Notes under the pieces: model-generated
Told to the model about the DNA's origin: nothing
The model's input: the letters and a program-made list of their open reading frames with translations, nothing else
Database searches by the model: none
Made by a program: the position numbers and the translations under genes
Assembly: GCA_016235585.1 (NCBI GenBank)
Contig: JACRJY010000012.1
Location: 1-64,000, forward strand
Direction of reading: 5' to 3'
DNA: 64,000 nucleotides
Source: Verrucomicrobiota bacterium
Lineage (GTDB): Bacteria; Verrucomicrobiota; Verrucomicrobiia; Limisphaerales; JACRJY01
In this document: in pieces, positions 10,301 through 19,556 of the stretch
How positions within the stretch are numbered: position 1 is the first letter of the stretch
How the letters are laid out: the number at the start of each line of letters is the position of its first letter

Positions 10301-11227
10301 ATGCGTGCCGCCGCCTTATTCCGAGCGTCTTCCAGTTTTCTCCAATGTCTGCTGGCGTGCCTGGCGCTGACGGGCTGCGGGCAACAGAATCCAACCCCCG
10401 TGCCGCCGCCAGCGACGCGCGTGGAGCGCGATTTGATTTTTACTCGAACGCCGGAACGAGCCTTGGGCCTGGACTTGCATCTGCCCGCGTCGGGTTCGCC
10501 GCCGTTTCCGCTCGTGATTTACATTCACGGCGGCGGCTGGCGCGAGGGCGACAAGGCGGAGGTCACAAATTATTTCGGCTGGCTGCCCGCCCACGGCTAC
10601 GCGGTGGCGTCCATTGAGTATCGCTTGAGCCACGAGCGGACTTTTCCCGCGCAACTGGAGGATTGCCAGGCCGCCGTGCGCTGGCTGCGGGCCAACGGCG
10701 CGCGCCACGGGCTGGCCGTGGAAAAAATCGCGGTCATCGGCGTCTCGGCGGGCGGGCATCTGGCCGCGCTGCTCGGCACAACCGGCGGGCAGGCGGACTT
10801 CGACCGCGCCGGGCCGCATCCCGAAGTGTCGAGCCGCGTGACGGCGGTGGTGGATTTCTTCGGCCCGGCGGATCTCGTCACGCTGGGCCGCGCCAAAACC
10901 CGGGTGAATCACGCGGCGAAAGACTCCTGGGTTTCCGGGCTGCTGGGCGGGCCGGTCTTGGAGAACGAGGAGAAGGCGCGGCGGGCCAGCCCGGTGCATC
11001 AAATCGGAACCGATGCCGCCGCGTTCCTCTGCCTGCACGGCACGGCGGATGATTTGATCCCGTTCGAGCAAAGCGCGGTGCTGGTGGAAAAACTGCGCGC
11101 GGCGGGCGCGGCGGCGGAGTTGATTCGCGTCGAGGGCGGGCGGCACCGGGTCGTGCCGGATATGCTGACGCCGGGCAACCGGGAGCGCGTGCTTGCGTTT
11201 CTCGCCGCCCAGTTGCGGCGCGACTGA
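10301..11227 (+). CDS. Lipoprotein alpha/beta hydrolase (BD-FAE/carboxylesterase-like)
   Basis: Lipobox LTGC; HGGGWREGDK oxyanion region; GVSAGGH nucleophile elbow; HGTADDLIPFEQS. Confidence 0.85.
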   Translation: MRAAALFRASSSFLQCLLACLALTGCGQQNPTPVPPPATRVERDLIFTRTPERALGLDLHLPASGSPPFPLVIYIHGGGWREGDKAEVTNYFGWLPAHGYAVASIEYRLSHERTFPAQLEDCQAAVRWLRANGARHGLAVEKIAVIGVSAGGHLAALLGTTGGQADFDRAGPHPEVSSRVTAVVDFFGPADLVTLGRAKTRVNHAAKDSWVSGLLGGPVLENEEKARRASPVHQIGTDAAAFLCLHGTADDLIPFEQSAVLVEKLRAAGAAAELIRVEGGRHRVVPDMLTPGNRERVLAFLAAQLRRD

Positions 11228-11276
11228 AATTCCCGGTTCAAAAAATCCGTCCCCCGTGCCAGACTCCCGGCGTTCA

Positions 11277-13154
11277 ATGGCAACCGCGACCAACGACGAC
11301 TTGAAAAAACTCCTGCTGGGCGGCGACCCCGCCTTCTGGGAGCGGCTGGCCGTCCGCACGCGCGAGGCGGCGGAGTTCGACGAACTGTTTTTCCTCTCCT
11401 CGCTCCGCAAGAAGGCGCACAAGCGCGGCGTGCCCCTGCCATCCGCGACGCCGGAGAAGCTCCGCCTGGCGCTGGTGGGCGGCTACAGCCTGTATCCGCT
11501 GCATGAACTGCTGGAGCACTTTCTGGAAACCCAGGGCGCGCCGGTGGAACTGTTCGTGGGGGATTACGATAATTTCACCTCGGAAATCACGGACGGTGCG
11601 GGCCGGCTCCACGCGTTCCGTCCGCAGGTCCTGTTCTTCCTGCCGTCGGCGCGGTTTGGCAAGTATCCCGGCCAGTTGACCGACCCGCGCGCGGCGCAGG
11701 AGGCCGAGGCCCGGCGGCTCGTGCAGCACCTGCTCGACCTGTGCCGCACCGCGCACGAGCGGATGCAGTGCGAGGTGGCGCTCGCCAATTTCGTGCTGCC
11801 CGCGCGGCATGACCCCGGCCCCTACCGCAGCCGGACGCTTGGCTCCGACTGGAATTTTCGCAAGCTGGTGAACCTGGAACTCGGCCTGGCCGCGCCGCCT
11901 TACGTCCACATCTGCGATTTGGAATTCCTCGCCAACCGCCGCGGCGCCCACGGCGCGCTGGACGACCGCGCGTGGTTCGAGAGCAAGCAGCCCGGCTCGC
12001 CCGCGTTCCTCGTGGATTTCAGCCGCGAACTGGCGCAGCTCATCCTGTCCCTCCGCCGTCCGCCGAAAAAAGTCCTCGTGCTCGATCTCGACAACACGCT
12101 TTGGGGCGGCGTGGTGGCGGACGACGGCCTGGAGGGCATCGAGGTGGGCGACACTTCGCCGCGCGGCGAGGCGTTCAAGGCGTTTCAACGCTACGTCAAG
12201 TCGCTGAAGGATCGCGGCGTGCTTTTGGCCGTGTGCAGTAAGAACGATCACGCGAAGGCCGCCGAGCCGTTCGAGAAGCATCCCGAAATGGTGCTGCAAC
12301 TGTCCGACTTCGCCGCCTTCACGGCCAACTGGGAGCCGAAATCCGACAACCTCCGGCGCATGGCGGCGGAACTGAAACTCGGCCTCGACAGCTTTGTGTT
12401 TGTGGACGACAACCCGGCGGAGGTGGACATCGTCCGGCAGTTCGCTCCCGAGGTGACCGCAATTTATCTCGGCCCCGATCCCGCCGAGTATCTTGCCACG
12501 CTGCAGGACTGCCGCCTCTTCGAGCCGCGCAGCATCACGGCGGATGATTTGCAGCGCACGACGCAATACCGCTCCGAGCAGGAGCGCCAGTCGCTGCTGG
12601 CCTCCGTCACCGACATGGACGCCTACCTCGCCTCGCTGGCGATGGAGGGCGTCATCAGCGAGTTCACCGCGCTGGACGCGCCGCGCCTCTCGCAGCTCAT
12701 CAACAAGAGCAACCAGTTCAACCTCACCACGCGCCGCCGCACCGAGGCCGAGGTGCTGGCGCTCCTGGGCGATGCGGCTTACGTCACCTTTTCCATGCGC
12801 CTCAAGGATCGCTTTGGCGACCACGGGCTGATTTCCATTGTCATCGGACACAAGCAGGGGACGAATCTCGAAATTGACACCTGGCTGATGAGCTGCCGCG
12901 TGCTCAAGCGGCAGGTCGAGGAGGAAGTCTTGAACGAACTCGCCCGGCTCGCGCGGGCGCAGGGCTGCACGCGGCTCATCGGCGTCTATCTGCCCACGGC
13001 CAAGAACGAGATGGTCAAGGATCACTATCCCCGCTTTGGCTTCGCGACGGTTTCCGAAACGCCGCCGCGATCCGAATACGCCCTCGACGTGACAAATTTC
13101 CAACCCGTTCCCACCAAAATCAAAATCCTGCGCCGCGCCTATGAACCAAGCTGA
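11277..13154 (+). CDS. FkbH-like HAD-IIIC phosphatase/glyceryl transferase
   Basis: VLVLDLDNTLWGGVVADDGLEG; C-terminal GNAT-like region. Confidence 0.92.
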   Translation: MATATNDDLKKLLLGGDPAFWERLAVRTREAAEFDELFFLSSLRKKAHKRGVPLPSATPEKLRLALVGGYSLYPLHELLEHFLETQGAPVELFVGDYDNFTSEITDGAGRLHAFRPQVLFFLPSARFGKYPGQLTDPRAAQEAEARRLVQHLLDLCRTAHERMQCEVALANFVLPARHDPGPYRSRTLGSDWNFRKLVNLELGLAAPPYVHICDLEFLANRRGAHGALDDRAWFESKQPGSPAFLVDFSRELAQLILSLRRPPKKVLVLDLDNTLWGGVVADDGLEGIEVGDTSPRGEAFKAFQRYVKSLKDRGVLLAVCSKNDHAKAAEPFEKHPEMVLQLSDFAAFTANWEPKSDNLRRMAAELKLGLDSFVFVDDNPAEVDIVRQFAPEVTAIYLGPDPAEYLATLQDCRLFEPRSITADDLQRTTQYRSEQERQSLLASVTDMDAYLASLAMEGVISEFTALDAPRLSQLINKSNQFNLTTRRRTEAEVLALLGDAAYVTFSMRLKDRFGDHGLISIVIGHKQGTNLEIDTWLMSCRVLKRQVEEEVLNELARLARAQGCTRLIGVYLPTAKNEMVKDHYPRFGFATVSETPPRSEYALDVTNFQPVPTKIKILRRAYEPS

Positions 13155-13386
13155 AGTCATCGCCAGACTGCAAACGATCTTCGACGACATCTTTCTCGAA
13201 CCGGTGAAGCTCACGCCGCAGTTGAGCGCGACGGAGGTCGAGGAATGGGATTCGCTCCTGCAAATCTCCATCGTCGTGGCGGTGGAAAAGGCCTTTGGCG
13301 TCCGCTTCCGCGTCGGCGAGGTGGAAACGACGCGCAACGTCGGCGAGTTCGCCGACCTCATCGCCCGCCGCCTGCAGGAGAAATAA
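13141..13386 (+). CDS. Acyl carrier protein
   Basis: 81 aa with EEWDSLLQISIVVAVEKAFGVRF (phosphopantetheine Ser in DSL); overlaps the FkbH CDS by 14 nt. Confidence 0.9.
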   Translation: MNQAEVIARLQTIFDDIFLEPVKLTPQLSATEVEEWDSLLQISIVVAVEKAFGVRFRVGEVETTRNVGEFADLIARRLQEK

Positions 13387-13393
13387 CGGGCAG

Positions 13394-14482
13394 ATGGAGC
13401 CGGCGTTCACATCTTCCCGGCAGGCGTCGGCGTTCGCGCTGCTGCTGCTGGCCTTGCTGGCATTGCCGGCGGTGGTCGGGCGCACCGGCGCGCTGGATCG
13501 CGCGCAAGTCTACCCCACCATTCCCGTCGCCGCCGGGCCTTACGCTTACATCCATCGGCAAATCTTTGAGGAGAAGGGCGAACTCGACATCGCCTTCGTC
13601 GGATCATCCTTCATGTGGGCGGGAATCAACACGCCCTACGTGCAACAGCAGCTCACCGCCGCGCTGGGCCGCGAGGCGAAAGTCGTCACGCTCGCCAGTG
13701 TCTGGCCGGGGCTGGATCGCGATTATGCGCTGCTGAAGGATTTGCTCTCGCGACGCAAGGTGAAGCTGCTGGTGCTGAATTTCCCCAACCGCGAACTGCC
13801 CACGGATGATCCCGACTTTGTCATCAACCGCGTCTCGGCCACGCCGCACATCCAGGCGTTTCGGTTTTATCGCGCCGGGGAATTCCCCGAAGTCGCCGAC
13901 GGACTGCCCTTCACCTCGCAAGCCTCGCTCTATGCCAGTGCGGTGCTGGGGATGCCGCGCCACTTGTTGAGCCGGGTCAGGCCAGATTTCACCGCGCCCG
14001 CCGAGGCGGAACTCGAACTGGGCGCGCACAAAGTCCGGCGCGGCTATTACGGAGCGCCGTATGCGGAGTGGCGTCCTGCACCACCGGCCATCGATCCGGA
14101 AGAGATGATTTACCGCGACGCGACACGCAGCTCGTTTCGATTTTATCAGGAACCGATGCCGCCGTATCAGATGCACTTTGTCCGGCTGATCGGCCAGTTG
14201 CTCCGCGAAACGAAAGTGCCGGTGGCGATTCTGCACATTCCCCACGCGTGCGAGCGCAAAGTGGACGCGGTGGAGGAGCGGCTGAACTGGCCGGAGTTGC
14301 TCGGCGTGTCCGCGCTGCTGATCGGCGTGCCGCCCGCGCGGCTCTTCGCCGGCCTCGGCGACGAGGAAATCAAGCGGCTCTATTCCAGCGACCATTTGAA
14401 CGACAACGGCAACGCCTATTTCACCCGCGCCGTGACGCCGGCGTTGGTGCGGGTTTTCACCGAGCATGAAAAAAAACCTTGA
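13394..14482 (+). CDS. SGNH/AlgX-like membrane-anchored protein
   Basis: N-terminal TM, LDIAFVGSSFMWAGINTPYVQQQL; C-terminal SSDHLNDNGNAYFTRAV (DxxH-like block). Confidence 0.65.
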   Translation: MEPAFTSSRQASAFALLLLALLALPAVVGRTGALDRAQVYPTIPVAAGPYAYIHRQIFEEKGELDIAFVGSSFMWAGINTPYVQQQLTAALGREAKVVTLASVWPGLDRDYALLKDLLSRRKVKLLVLNFPNRELPTDDPDFVINRVSATPHIQAFRFYRAGEFPEVADGLPFTSQASLYASAVLGMPRHLLSRVRPDFTAPAEAELELGAHKVRRGYYGAPYAEWRPAPPAIDPEEMIYRDATRSSFRFYQEPMPPYQMHFVRLIGQLLRETKVPVAILHIPHACERKVDAVEERLNWPELLGVSALLIGVPPARLFAGLGDEEIKRLYSSDHLNDNGNAYFTRAVTPALVRVFTEHEKKP

Positions 14483-14591
14483 GCCGTTGATCTACGCCGT
14501 GCTGGTGGTGCTGGGTCTGGCGGCACTCGGCCTGTTCGCCGTGCTGCCGAAGTATTCGCTCATCACCGGGCTGGTCTACAAAGGGTTTTGA
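14466..14591 (+). CDS. 41-aa single-TM microprotein (MKKNLEPLIYAVLVVLGLAALGLFAVLPKYSLITGLVYKGF)
   Basis: Not in the ORF track (below length cutoff); ATG overlaps the preceding CDS by 17 nt and ends 5 nt before the MBOAT start. Confidence 0.6.
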   Translation: MKKNLEPLIYAVLVVLGLAALGLFAVLPKYSLITGLVYKGF

Positions 14592-14596
14592 CCGCG

Positions 14597-15829
14597 ATGA
14601 GCCTTGGATTTCTTCTGGCCGGACTGGCGCTCTACCTCGCGGCGGGGCGGGTGATCGTGCGGCGCTGCCGGGGCGGCGGGCGCGACGCGCTGTTCGCGCT
14701 GCTGAACATCGGGGCGGTCTATGCGCTGTATTATCCGCTGGGGCATTTGAAGTCGGCGGCGCTGTTCGTCGCCTACCTCGCGCTGGTGACGGCGCAGTTT
14801 TTAATTCTGCGCGTCTGCGTTGCAAAAAAATCCGGGGTGATCTGGGCCGCCTTCGCCGCGCCGCTCGTGGCGCTGGCGGTGATCAAGTATCTGCCCGCGC
14901 TGGTGGATCCGGTTCAATTGCTGCTTGGCCGCAAGTCCGACCGCGCGCTGGCGGAACTGTTCGTCGGCATTTCCTACCTTGCGTTCCGTTCCAGTTACCT
15001 CGTGCTGGAGGTTCGCAACGGCGTGATTCCCGCGCCCACGTTCTGGCAATATCTCGGCTTCTGCTTCTTCGCGCCCACAATGGCCGTGGGGCCGATCAAT
15101 GCCTACGGCAAGTTTCGCCGGAGCCTCGAAGGCGCGCCGGCCACCGCGCCCCCGGCGGGCCGCGCCGCGCTGCGGCTGCTCGTGGGCGCGATCAAATATC
15201 AGTTCCTCGCCGGCCTGTGCAACCAGTTGACGTATTCCGGCCTGCTGCTGGACGGCCATCCGCACCACTGGCTTGATCTCTTTGTGGCCGGAGCGTTTTA
15301 CTACCTGTATCTCTACTGCAACTTCTCCGGGTTCTGCGACATGGCCATCGGCGCAGCGGGGCTGCTGGGCATCACGGTGGAGGAAAATTTTCAGAATCCG
15401 TTCGCCGCGCGGAACGTGAAGGACTTCTGGAACCGCTGGCACATCACGCTCTCGACTTACATGAGGGACGTGGTTTTCACGCCCCTGTCGAAAACTCTGG
15501 CGGGGCGGTTCGGCCCGGCGAACGCCCATCACGCCATTGCCCTCGCCATCGCGGCGGTGTTCCTCCTCGTCGGCGTGTGGCACGGGCTGGGCTGGCACTT
15601 CGCGGCGTTCGGTGCAATGCACGCGCTCGGCGTGGTGGTAAACCACTACTACACCCTCGGGCTGAAAAAGCGGCTGGGCAAGGAGCGCTTCAAGACTTAC
15701 AACCAAAGCGTGTGGATTCGCGCGGTAGCGGTGGGCACCACGTTTGTCTATGTGGCCGCGAGCTTTTTTCTGTTTGCGAACGACTTTGATGCCATGCGCC
15801 AAATCATCGCCAGCCTCCGCTGGAATTAA
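14597..15829 (+). CDS. MBOAT family O-acyltransferase (second copy)
   Basis: VKDFWNRWHITLSTYMRDVVFTPLSKTL...LVGVWHGLGWHFAAFGAMHALG. Confidence 0.92.
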   Translation: MSLGFLLAGLALYLAAGRVIVRRCRGGGRDALFALLNIGAVYALYYPLGHLKSAALFVAYLALVTAQFLILRVCVAKKSGVIWAAFAAPLVALAVIKYLPALVDPVQLLLGRKSDRALAELFVGISYLAFRSSYLVLEVRNGVIPAPTFWQYLGFCFFAPTMAVGPINAYGKFRRSLEGAPATAPPAGRAALRLLVGAIKYQFLAGLCNQLTYSGLLLDGHPHHWLDLFVAGAFYYLYLYCNFSGFCDMAIGAAGLLGITVEENFQNPFAARNVKDFWNRWHITLSTYMRDVVFTPLSKTLAGRFGPANAHHAIALAIAAVFLLVGVWHGLGWHFAAFGAMHALGVVVNHYYTLGLKKRLGKERFKTYNQSVWIRAVAVGTTFVYVAASFFLFANDFDAMRQIIASLRWN

Positions 15830-15831
15830 TT

Positions 15832-16275
15832 GTGAACACTGCCCCGGAACAACCGCGCGACCTGGACTACGAGGCCATCGTTGAAGGGATGGAAGCCGGG
15901 CGGGAATACGCCATCACGCCCGCCGTCTACGAAAACTTTCTCGCCGCCTTCGACGACCACAGCCCGATTCACGTGGACGAAGCGCACGCGCGCGCGCGCG
16001 GCTTCGCTGGCAAGGTGATGCACGGCGCGATTCTGAACGGCTTCGTCTCGCACTTTGTCGGGATGCACTTTCCCGGACGCCGCAGCCTGCTGCTCTCCGT
16101 GGACTTGCGCTACGCCAAGCCCTCGTTTCTCGGCGACCGGCTCAATCTCAAGGCCAGGGTTAGCCAGAAGGTGGACGCGCAGCGCGTCATCGTGCTGCAC
16201 CTCGCCTTCCACAATCTCACACAGGGCGTCATCGCCGCCACGGGCCGCGCCCAGGTGGCAGTGGGCCGGGATTGA
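15832..16275 (+). CDS. MaoC-like (R)-specific enoyl dehydratase
   Basis: GTG start; FDDHSPIHVDEAHARARGFAGKVMHGAILNGFVSHFVG hot-dog hydratase motif. Confidence 0.88.
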   Translation: MNTAPEQPRDLDYEAIVEGMEAGREYAITPAVYENFLAAFDDHSPIHVDEAHARARGFAGKVMHGAILNGFVSHFVGMHFPGRRSLLLSVDLRYAKPSFLGDRLNLKARVSQKVDAQRVIVLHLAFHNLTQGVIAATGRAQVAVGRD

Positions 16276-16279
16276 CGCC

Positions 16280-16996
16280 ATGCAAACCTCCACCGTCATC
16301 GTCACCGGCGGCACCAAGGGGTTGGGCCGGGAAATCTCGCTCGCCTTTGCCCGGCGTGGCCACCACGTGCTGGCGCTGTATCACCGTGACGAACAATCCG
16401 CCGCGAAACTCGACGCCGACTTCGCCGCGGAAAAACTCGCGGGCCGCGCGTTCCGCCACGATGTCGCCGACGCCGGTGAAAACGCCGCCGTCTGGACGCT
16501 GCCGGAAATTCGTGAGGCGTCGTCGCTGGTTTTGATTCACAACGCCTGCGCCGCCTTTGAGCCAAAGCCGCTGCATCTCCTGGCGTGGGAAGATTTCGAC
16601 ACCGGCCTGCAAGTGGCGCTCAAGGGCGGCTGGCTCCGCGCGCGCGCGCTGCTGCGCCCGATGCTCGCCGCGAAGCGCGGCCACCTCGTCACTGTGCTCT
16701 CGACGGCACTGCACGGCCCACCGCCCAAGGGCTTTACCGCCTACGCCGCCGCCAAGGCCGCGCTCCGGGCGTTCACACAGTCGCTCGCCGTGGAATACGC
16801 GCCGCGCGGGCTGAAAGTATTCTCCGTTTCGCCCGGCTTCATGGAAACCGCGCTGACGGCGAACTGGAACGCGCAGTTGAAGTCCGGCATCCGCGCCGCC
16901 GCGTCCGTCACCGACCCGGCGCATGCGGCGGGACGCCTTCTCGAACTGGTGGAAAGCGCGGCCACGCGCGGCCAGGGAGAGGACTATCCGCTTTGA
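16280..16996 (+). CDS. SDR family oxidoreductase (3-oxoacyl-ACP reductase-like)
   Basis: VIVTGGTKGLGREISLAFARRG; YAAAKAALRAFTQSLAVE (YxxxK). Confidence 0.88.
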   Translation: MQTSTVIVTGGTKGLGREISLAFARRGHHVLALYHRDEQSAAKLDADFAAEKLAGRAFRHDVADAGENAAVWTLPEIREASSLVLIHNACAAFEPKPLHLLAWEDFDTGLQVALKGGWLRARALLRPMLAAKRGHLVTVLSTALHGPPPKGFTAYAAAKAALRAFTQSLAVEYAPRGLKVFSVSPGFMETALTANWNAQLKSGIRAAASVTDPAHAAGRLLELVESAATRGQGEDYPL

Positions 16997-18708
16997 ACGC
17001 CGTCCTGCCGCTGCTCCTCCGCGTCAACGTCCTGCAGTCATGGCGGCGGCTCAAGGCGGTGCGCGAGCAGTCGAAGCTGCTCACGTCGCTCATCGGCGCG
17101 TTCGTGGTCGGCTACATTTCGCTTTCGTTCTGGCTGTTTTATCGCGGGCTGAAATTCATCTCCGGCTTTCCCGGCATGGGCGATTTTTTGATTGAGCGGC
17201 TGCTGTTTCTGCTCTTCGCATTCCTTTTTGTGCTGCTGCTGTTCAGCAACCTCGTCATTGGCTACACGAATTTCTTCCGCAACCGCGAAACCGCCTTCCT
17301 GCTCACGCTGCCCGTGCCGGCGCAGACGGTGTTCCGCTGGAAATTCATCGAGTCCGCCGCACTGGCGTCGTGGGCGTTCCTTTTCCTCATCGCGCCGCTG
17401 CTGGCGGCCTACGGGCTGAAAAGCCATGTGCCGTGGCATTTTTATTTCATCACCATCTTGCTCGTGGCGTTGTTCATCGTGCTGCCCGCCGTGGCTGGAT
17501 CGTGGGCGGCGGTGAATCTTGCGCGGCACCTCGACCGCCGCGCTTTCCAGGTGATTGCGGTCATCGGCACCGTCGCGCTGCTGGTCGGCGCGCGGGTGTG
17601 GCTCAAGCCGGAGCCGCTCGACACCGCCGACACCGAGCTGCGCGTGATGGACATGCTCGACCGGCTGATGATGAAGACGCAGTTCTCCCAGTTCCCCGCA
17701 CTGCCCAGCTACTGGCTCGCCGCCAGCGTGCAGAACTGGGCCGAGGGCGCGCGCGCGACGGCGGGCTTCTTCCTGTTCGTGCTGACGAGCCACGTCCTGT
17801 TCTTCGGCTTCCTCGCCTTCACGCGGATGGGAAAACTTTTCTTCGACGCCGCGTCGGTCGTGCAGAGCCGGGGCAGCGTGCTGTGGCAATGGCAGTGGTT
17901 CCGCGACTGGCAGGGCCGGCGCGGCAGCTTTGATTACGGGCGCGGCTTCGCCGAGCGGGCCGCCGGCTTGCTGCGGTGGATTCGCCCCGACGTGCGCGCG
18001 CTCGTGGTGAAGGACGCGCGGATGTTCTGGCGCGACACGACGCAGTGGGGGCAGACGCTGATGCTCTTCGGCCTGCTCGCGGTCTACATCATCAACCTGC
18101 GCCACTTCACTCGGCAGCTCTCGAACCCGTTCTGGGTCTATCTCGTCTCGTATCTCAACCTCGCCGCGTGCGCGCTCAACCTCGCCACGCTCACCACGCG
18201 GTTCGTCTTCCCGCAGTTTTCCCTCGAAGGAAAACGCCTGTGGATCATCGGCATGGCGCCGCTCGGCTTGCCGCGCGTGTTGAAGACGAAATTCGCGCTC
18301 GCCACCGCCGCGTCACTCACGGTGACGCTTGGGCTGATGACGCTCTCGTGCCGGATGCTCAAGCTGCCGTGGGAGCGCACGCTCTACTTCGCCGCGACCA
18401 TCGCGGTGATGACCTTCGCGCTGAACGGCCTCGCGGTCGGGCTGGGCGCGCTGTATCCGAACCTCAAGGAGGACAATCCGGGGAAAATCGTCAGCGGCTT
18501 CGGCGGCACGTTCTGCCTCGTGTTGAGCTTTCTCTACATCGTCGCCTCGGTGATTCTGCTCGCGCTCGGCTCGCCGTGGGGACGGCTCGGGCTGAATGCG
18601 CCGTGGACCATCGCGCTCGCGCAGGCGGCCTTCGTCGCGCTGTCCTTCGGCGTCGGCTGGCTGCCGCTGCGGATGGGACTGCGGAGAGTTGCGGTGTTCG
18701 AGCACTGA
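16993..18708 (+). CDS. Putative ABC-2-type transporter permease
   Basis: TTG start overlapping the SDR stop; many TM segments, FRNRETAFLLTLPVPAQTVFRWKFIES. Confidence 0.65.
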   Translation: MNAVLPLLLRVNVLQSWRRLKAVREQSKLLTSLIGAFVVGYISLSFWLFYRGLKFISGFPGMGDFLIERLLFLLFAFLFVLLLFSNLVIGYTNFFRNRETAFLLTLPVPAQTVFRWKFIESAALASWAFLFLIAPLLAAYGLKSHVPWHFYFITILLVALFIVLPAVAGSWAAVNLARHLDRRAFQVIAVIGTVALLVGARVWLKPEPLDTADTELRVMDMLDRLMMKTQFSQFPALPSYWLAASVQNWAEGARATAGFFLFVLTSHVLFFGFLAFTRMGKLFFDAASVVQSRGSVLWQWQWFRDWQGRRGSFDYGRGFAERAAGLLRWIRPDVRALVVKDARMFWRDTTQWGQTLMLFGLLAVYIINLRHFTRQLSNPFWVYLVSYLNLAACALNLATLTTRFVFPQFSLEGKRLWIIGMAPLGLPRVLKTKFALATAASLTVTLGLMTLSCRMLKLPWERTLYFAATIAVMTFALNGLAVGLGALYPNLKEDNPGKIVSGFGGTFCLVLSFLYIVASVILLALGSPWGRLGLNAPWTIALAQAAFVALSFGVGWLPLRMGLRRVAVFEH

Positions 18709-18726
18709 AGCCGAACCCAAATCAGG

Positions 18727-18790
18727 AACCACGGAAGACACTGAACACACGGAAGCGCTTTCATTCCGTGTCGTCCGTGATTTCCGTGGT
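18727..18790. repeat. Imperfect inverted repeat, ACCACGGAA/CACGGAA family, copy 1
   Basis: accacggaagacactgaacacacggaag ... attccgtgtcgtccgtgatttccgtggt. Confidence 0.75.
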
Positions 18791-18872
18791 GGAGATTTCA
18801 GAATTCAAGTTATCCCCAAGCGGTGCATAACCGCCGCTTTACTCTCCCGCGCCCGCTTACTAGAGTCGCCGC

Positions 18873-19547
18873 ATGGCTTCGCAATACGACGAGTCGGAAT
18901 TCGTGGACACCGAGTATCAGGCGGCGAAAAGCGCCACGGCGGCGCCCGCCGGGCCGGCTTATTCCGCCGCTGGACGCGGCCCCACGCGCGCCGAGCTGGA
19001 TTCCAAGGTCGGCGACACCCAGCAGCGGCTTGCCGAACTCAAGCGCGCGCAGGAGGAACTGGAGCGCGAGCGCGCCGGACTCGAAGAAGCCCGCCGCCGC
19101 CAGTCCGAACTCCACACGGGCCGCGAGGAAATGCTTCATCACCTCGCGCGCGGCCTGCAACTCCTCACCGAGGCCGAGTTCGCCGCGCGCCGCGAGTCCG
19201 AGCAGATGACCAAGACGCTCGCTGCGCTCAACGAATCGCTCACCAAGCTTCAAGGCATTCAGGAGGAAGGCTGGTCGAAGGAAAACTGGAACCTCGAACT
19301 CACCCGCGCCCTCACCATCATCGAAAACGCGCGCATGGAATGGAACAGCGCGCGCCTCAAGTGGCCGCTGCTCGACAGCGCGAAAACTCCCGAAGACGGC
19401 GCCGCGTCCGCGTCCGCCGGCCAGTCCGCGCCGGAGCAACTGGCGTCGCTCAATTTCTTCCAGCTCTGCAAGCTCGGCCTCGCACTCACCTGGCCGCTGC
19501 TCGTGCTGGGTTCCGTCGTGGTCGTGGTTTTGGTTCTCCGCCGCTGA
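18873..19547 (+). CDS. Coiled-coil protein with C-terminal TM anchor, hypothetical
   Basis: Long charged helical region, C-terminal LALTWPLLVLGSVVVVVLVLRR. Confidence 0.65.
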   Translation: MASQYDESEFVDTEYQAAKSATAAPAGPAYSAAGRGPTRAELDSKVGDTQQRLAELKRAQEELERERAGLEEARRRQSELHTGREEMLHHLARGLQLLTEAEFAARRESEQMTKTLAALNESLTKLQGIQEEGWSKENWNLELTRALTIIENARMEWNSARLKWPLLDSAKTPEDGAASASAGQSAPEQLASLNFFQLCKLGLALTWPLLVLGSVVVVVLVLRR

Positions 19548-19556
19548 CGAACCGCC

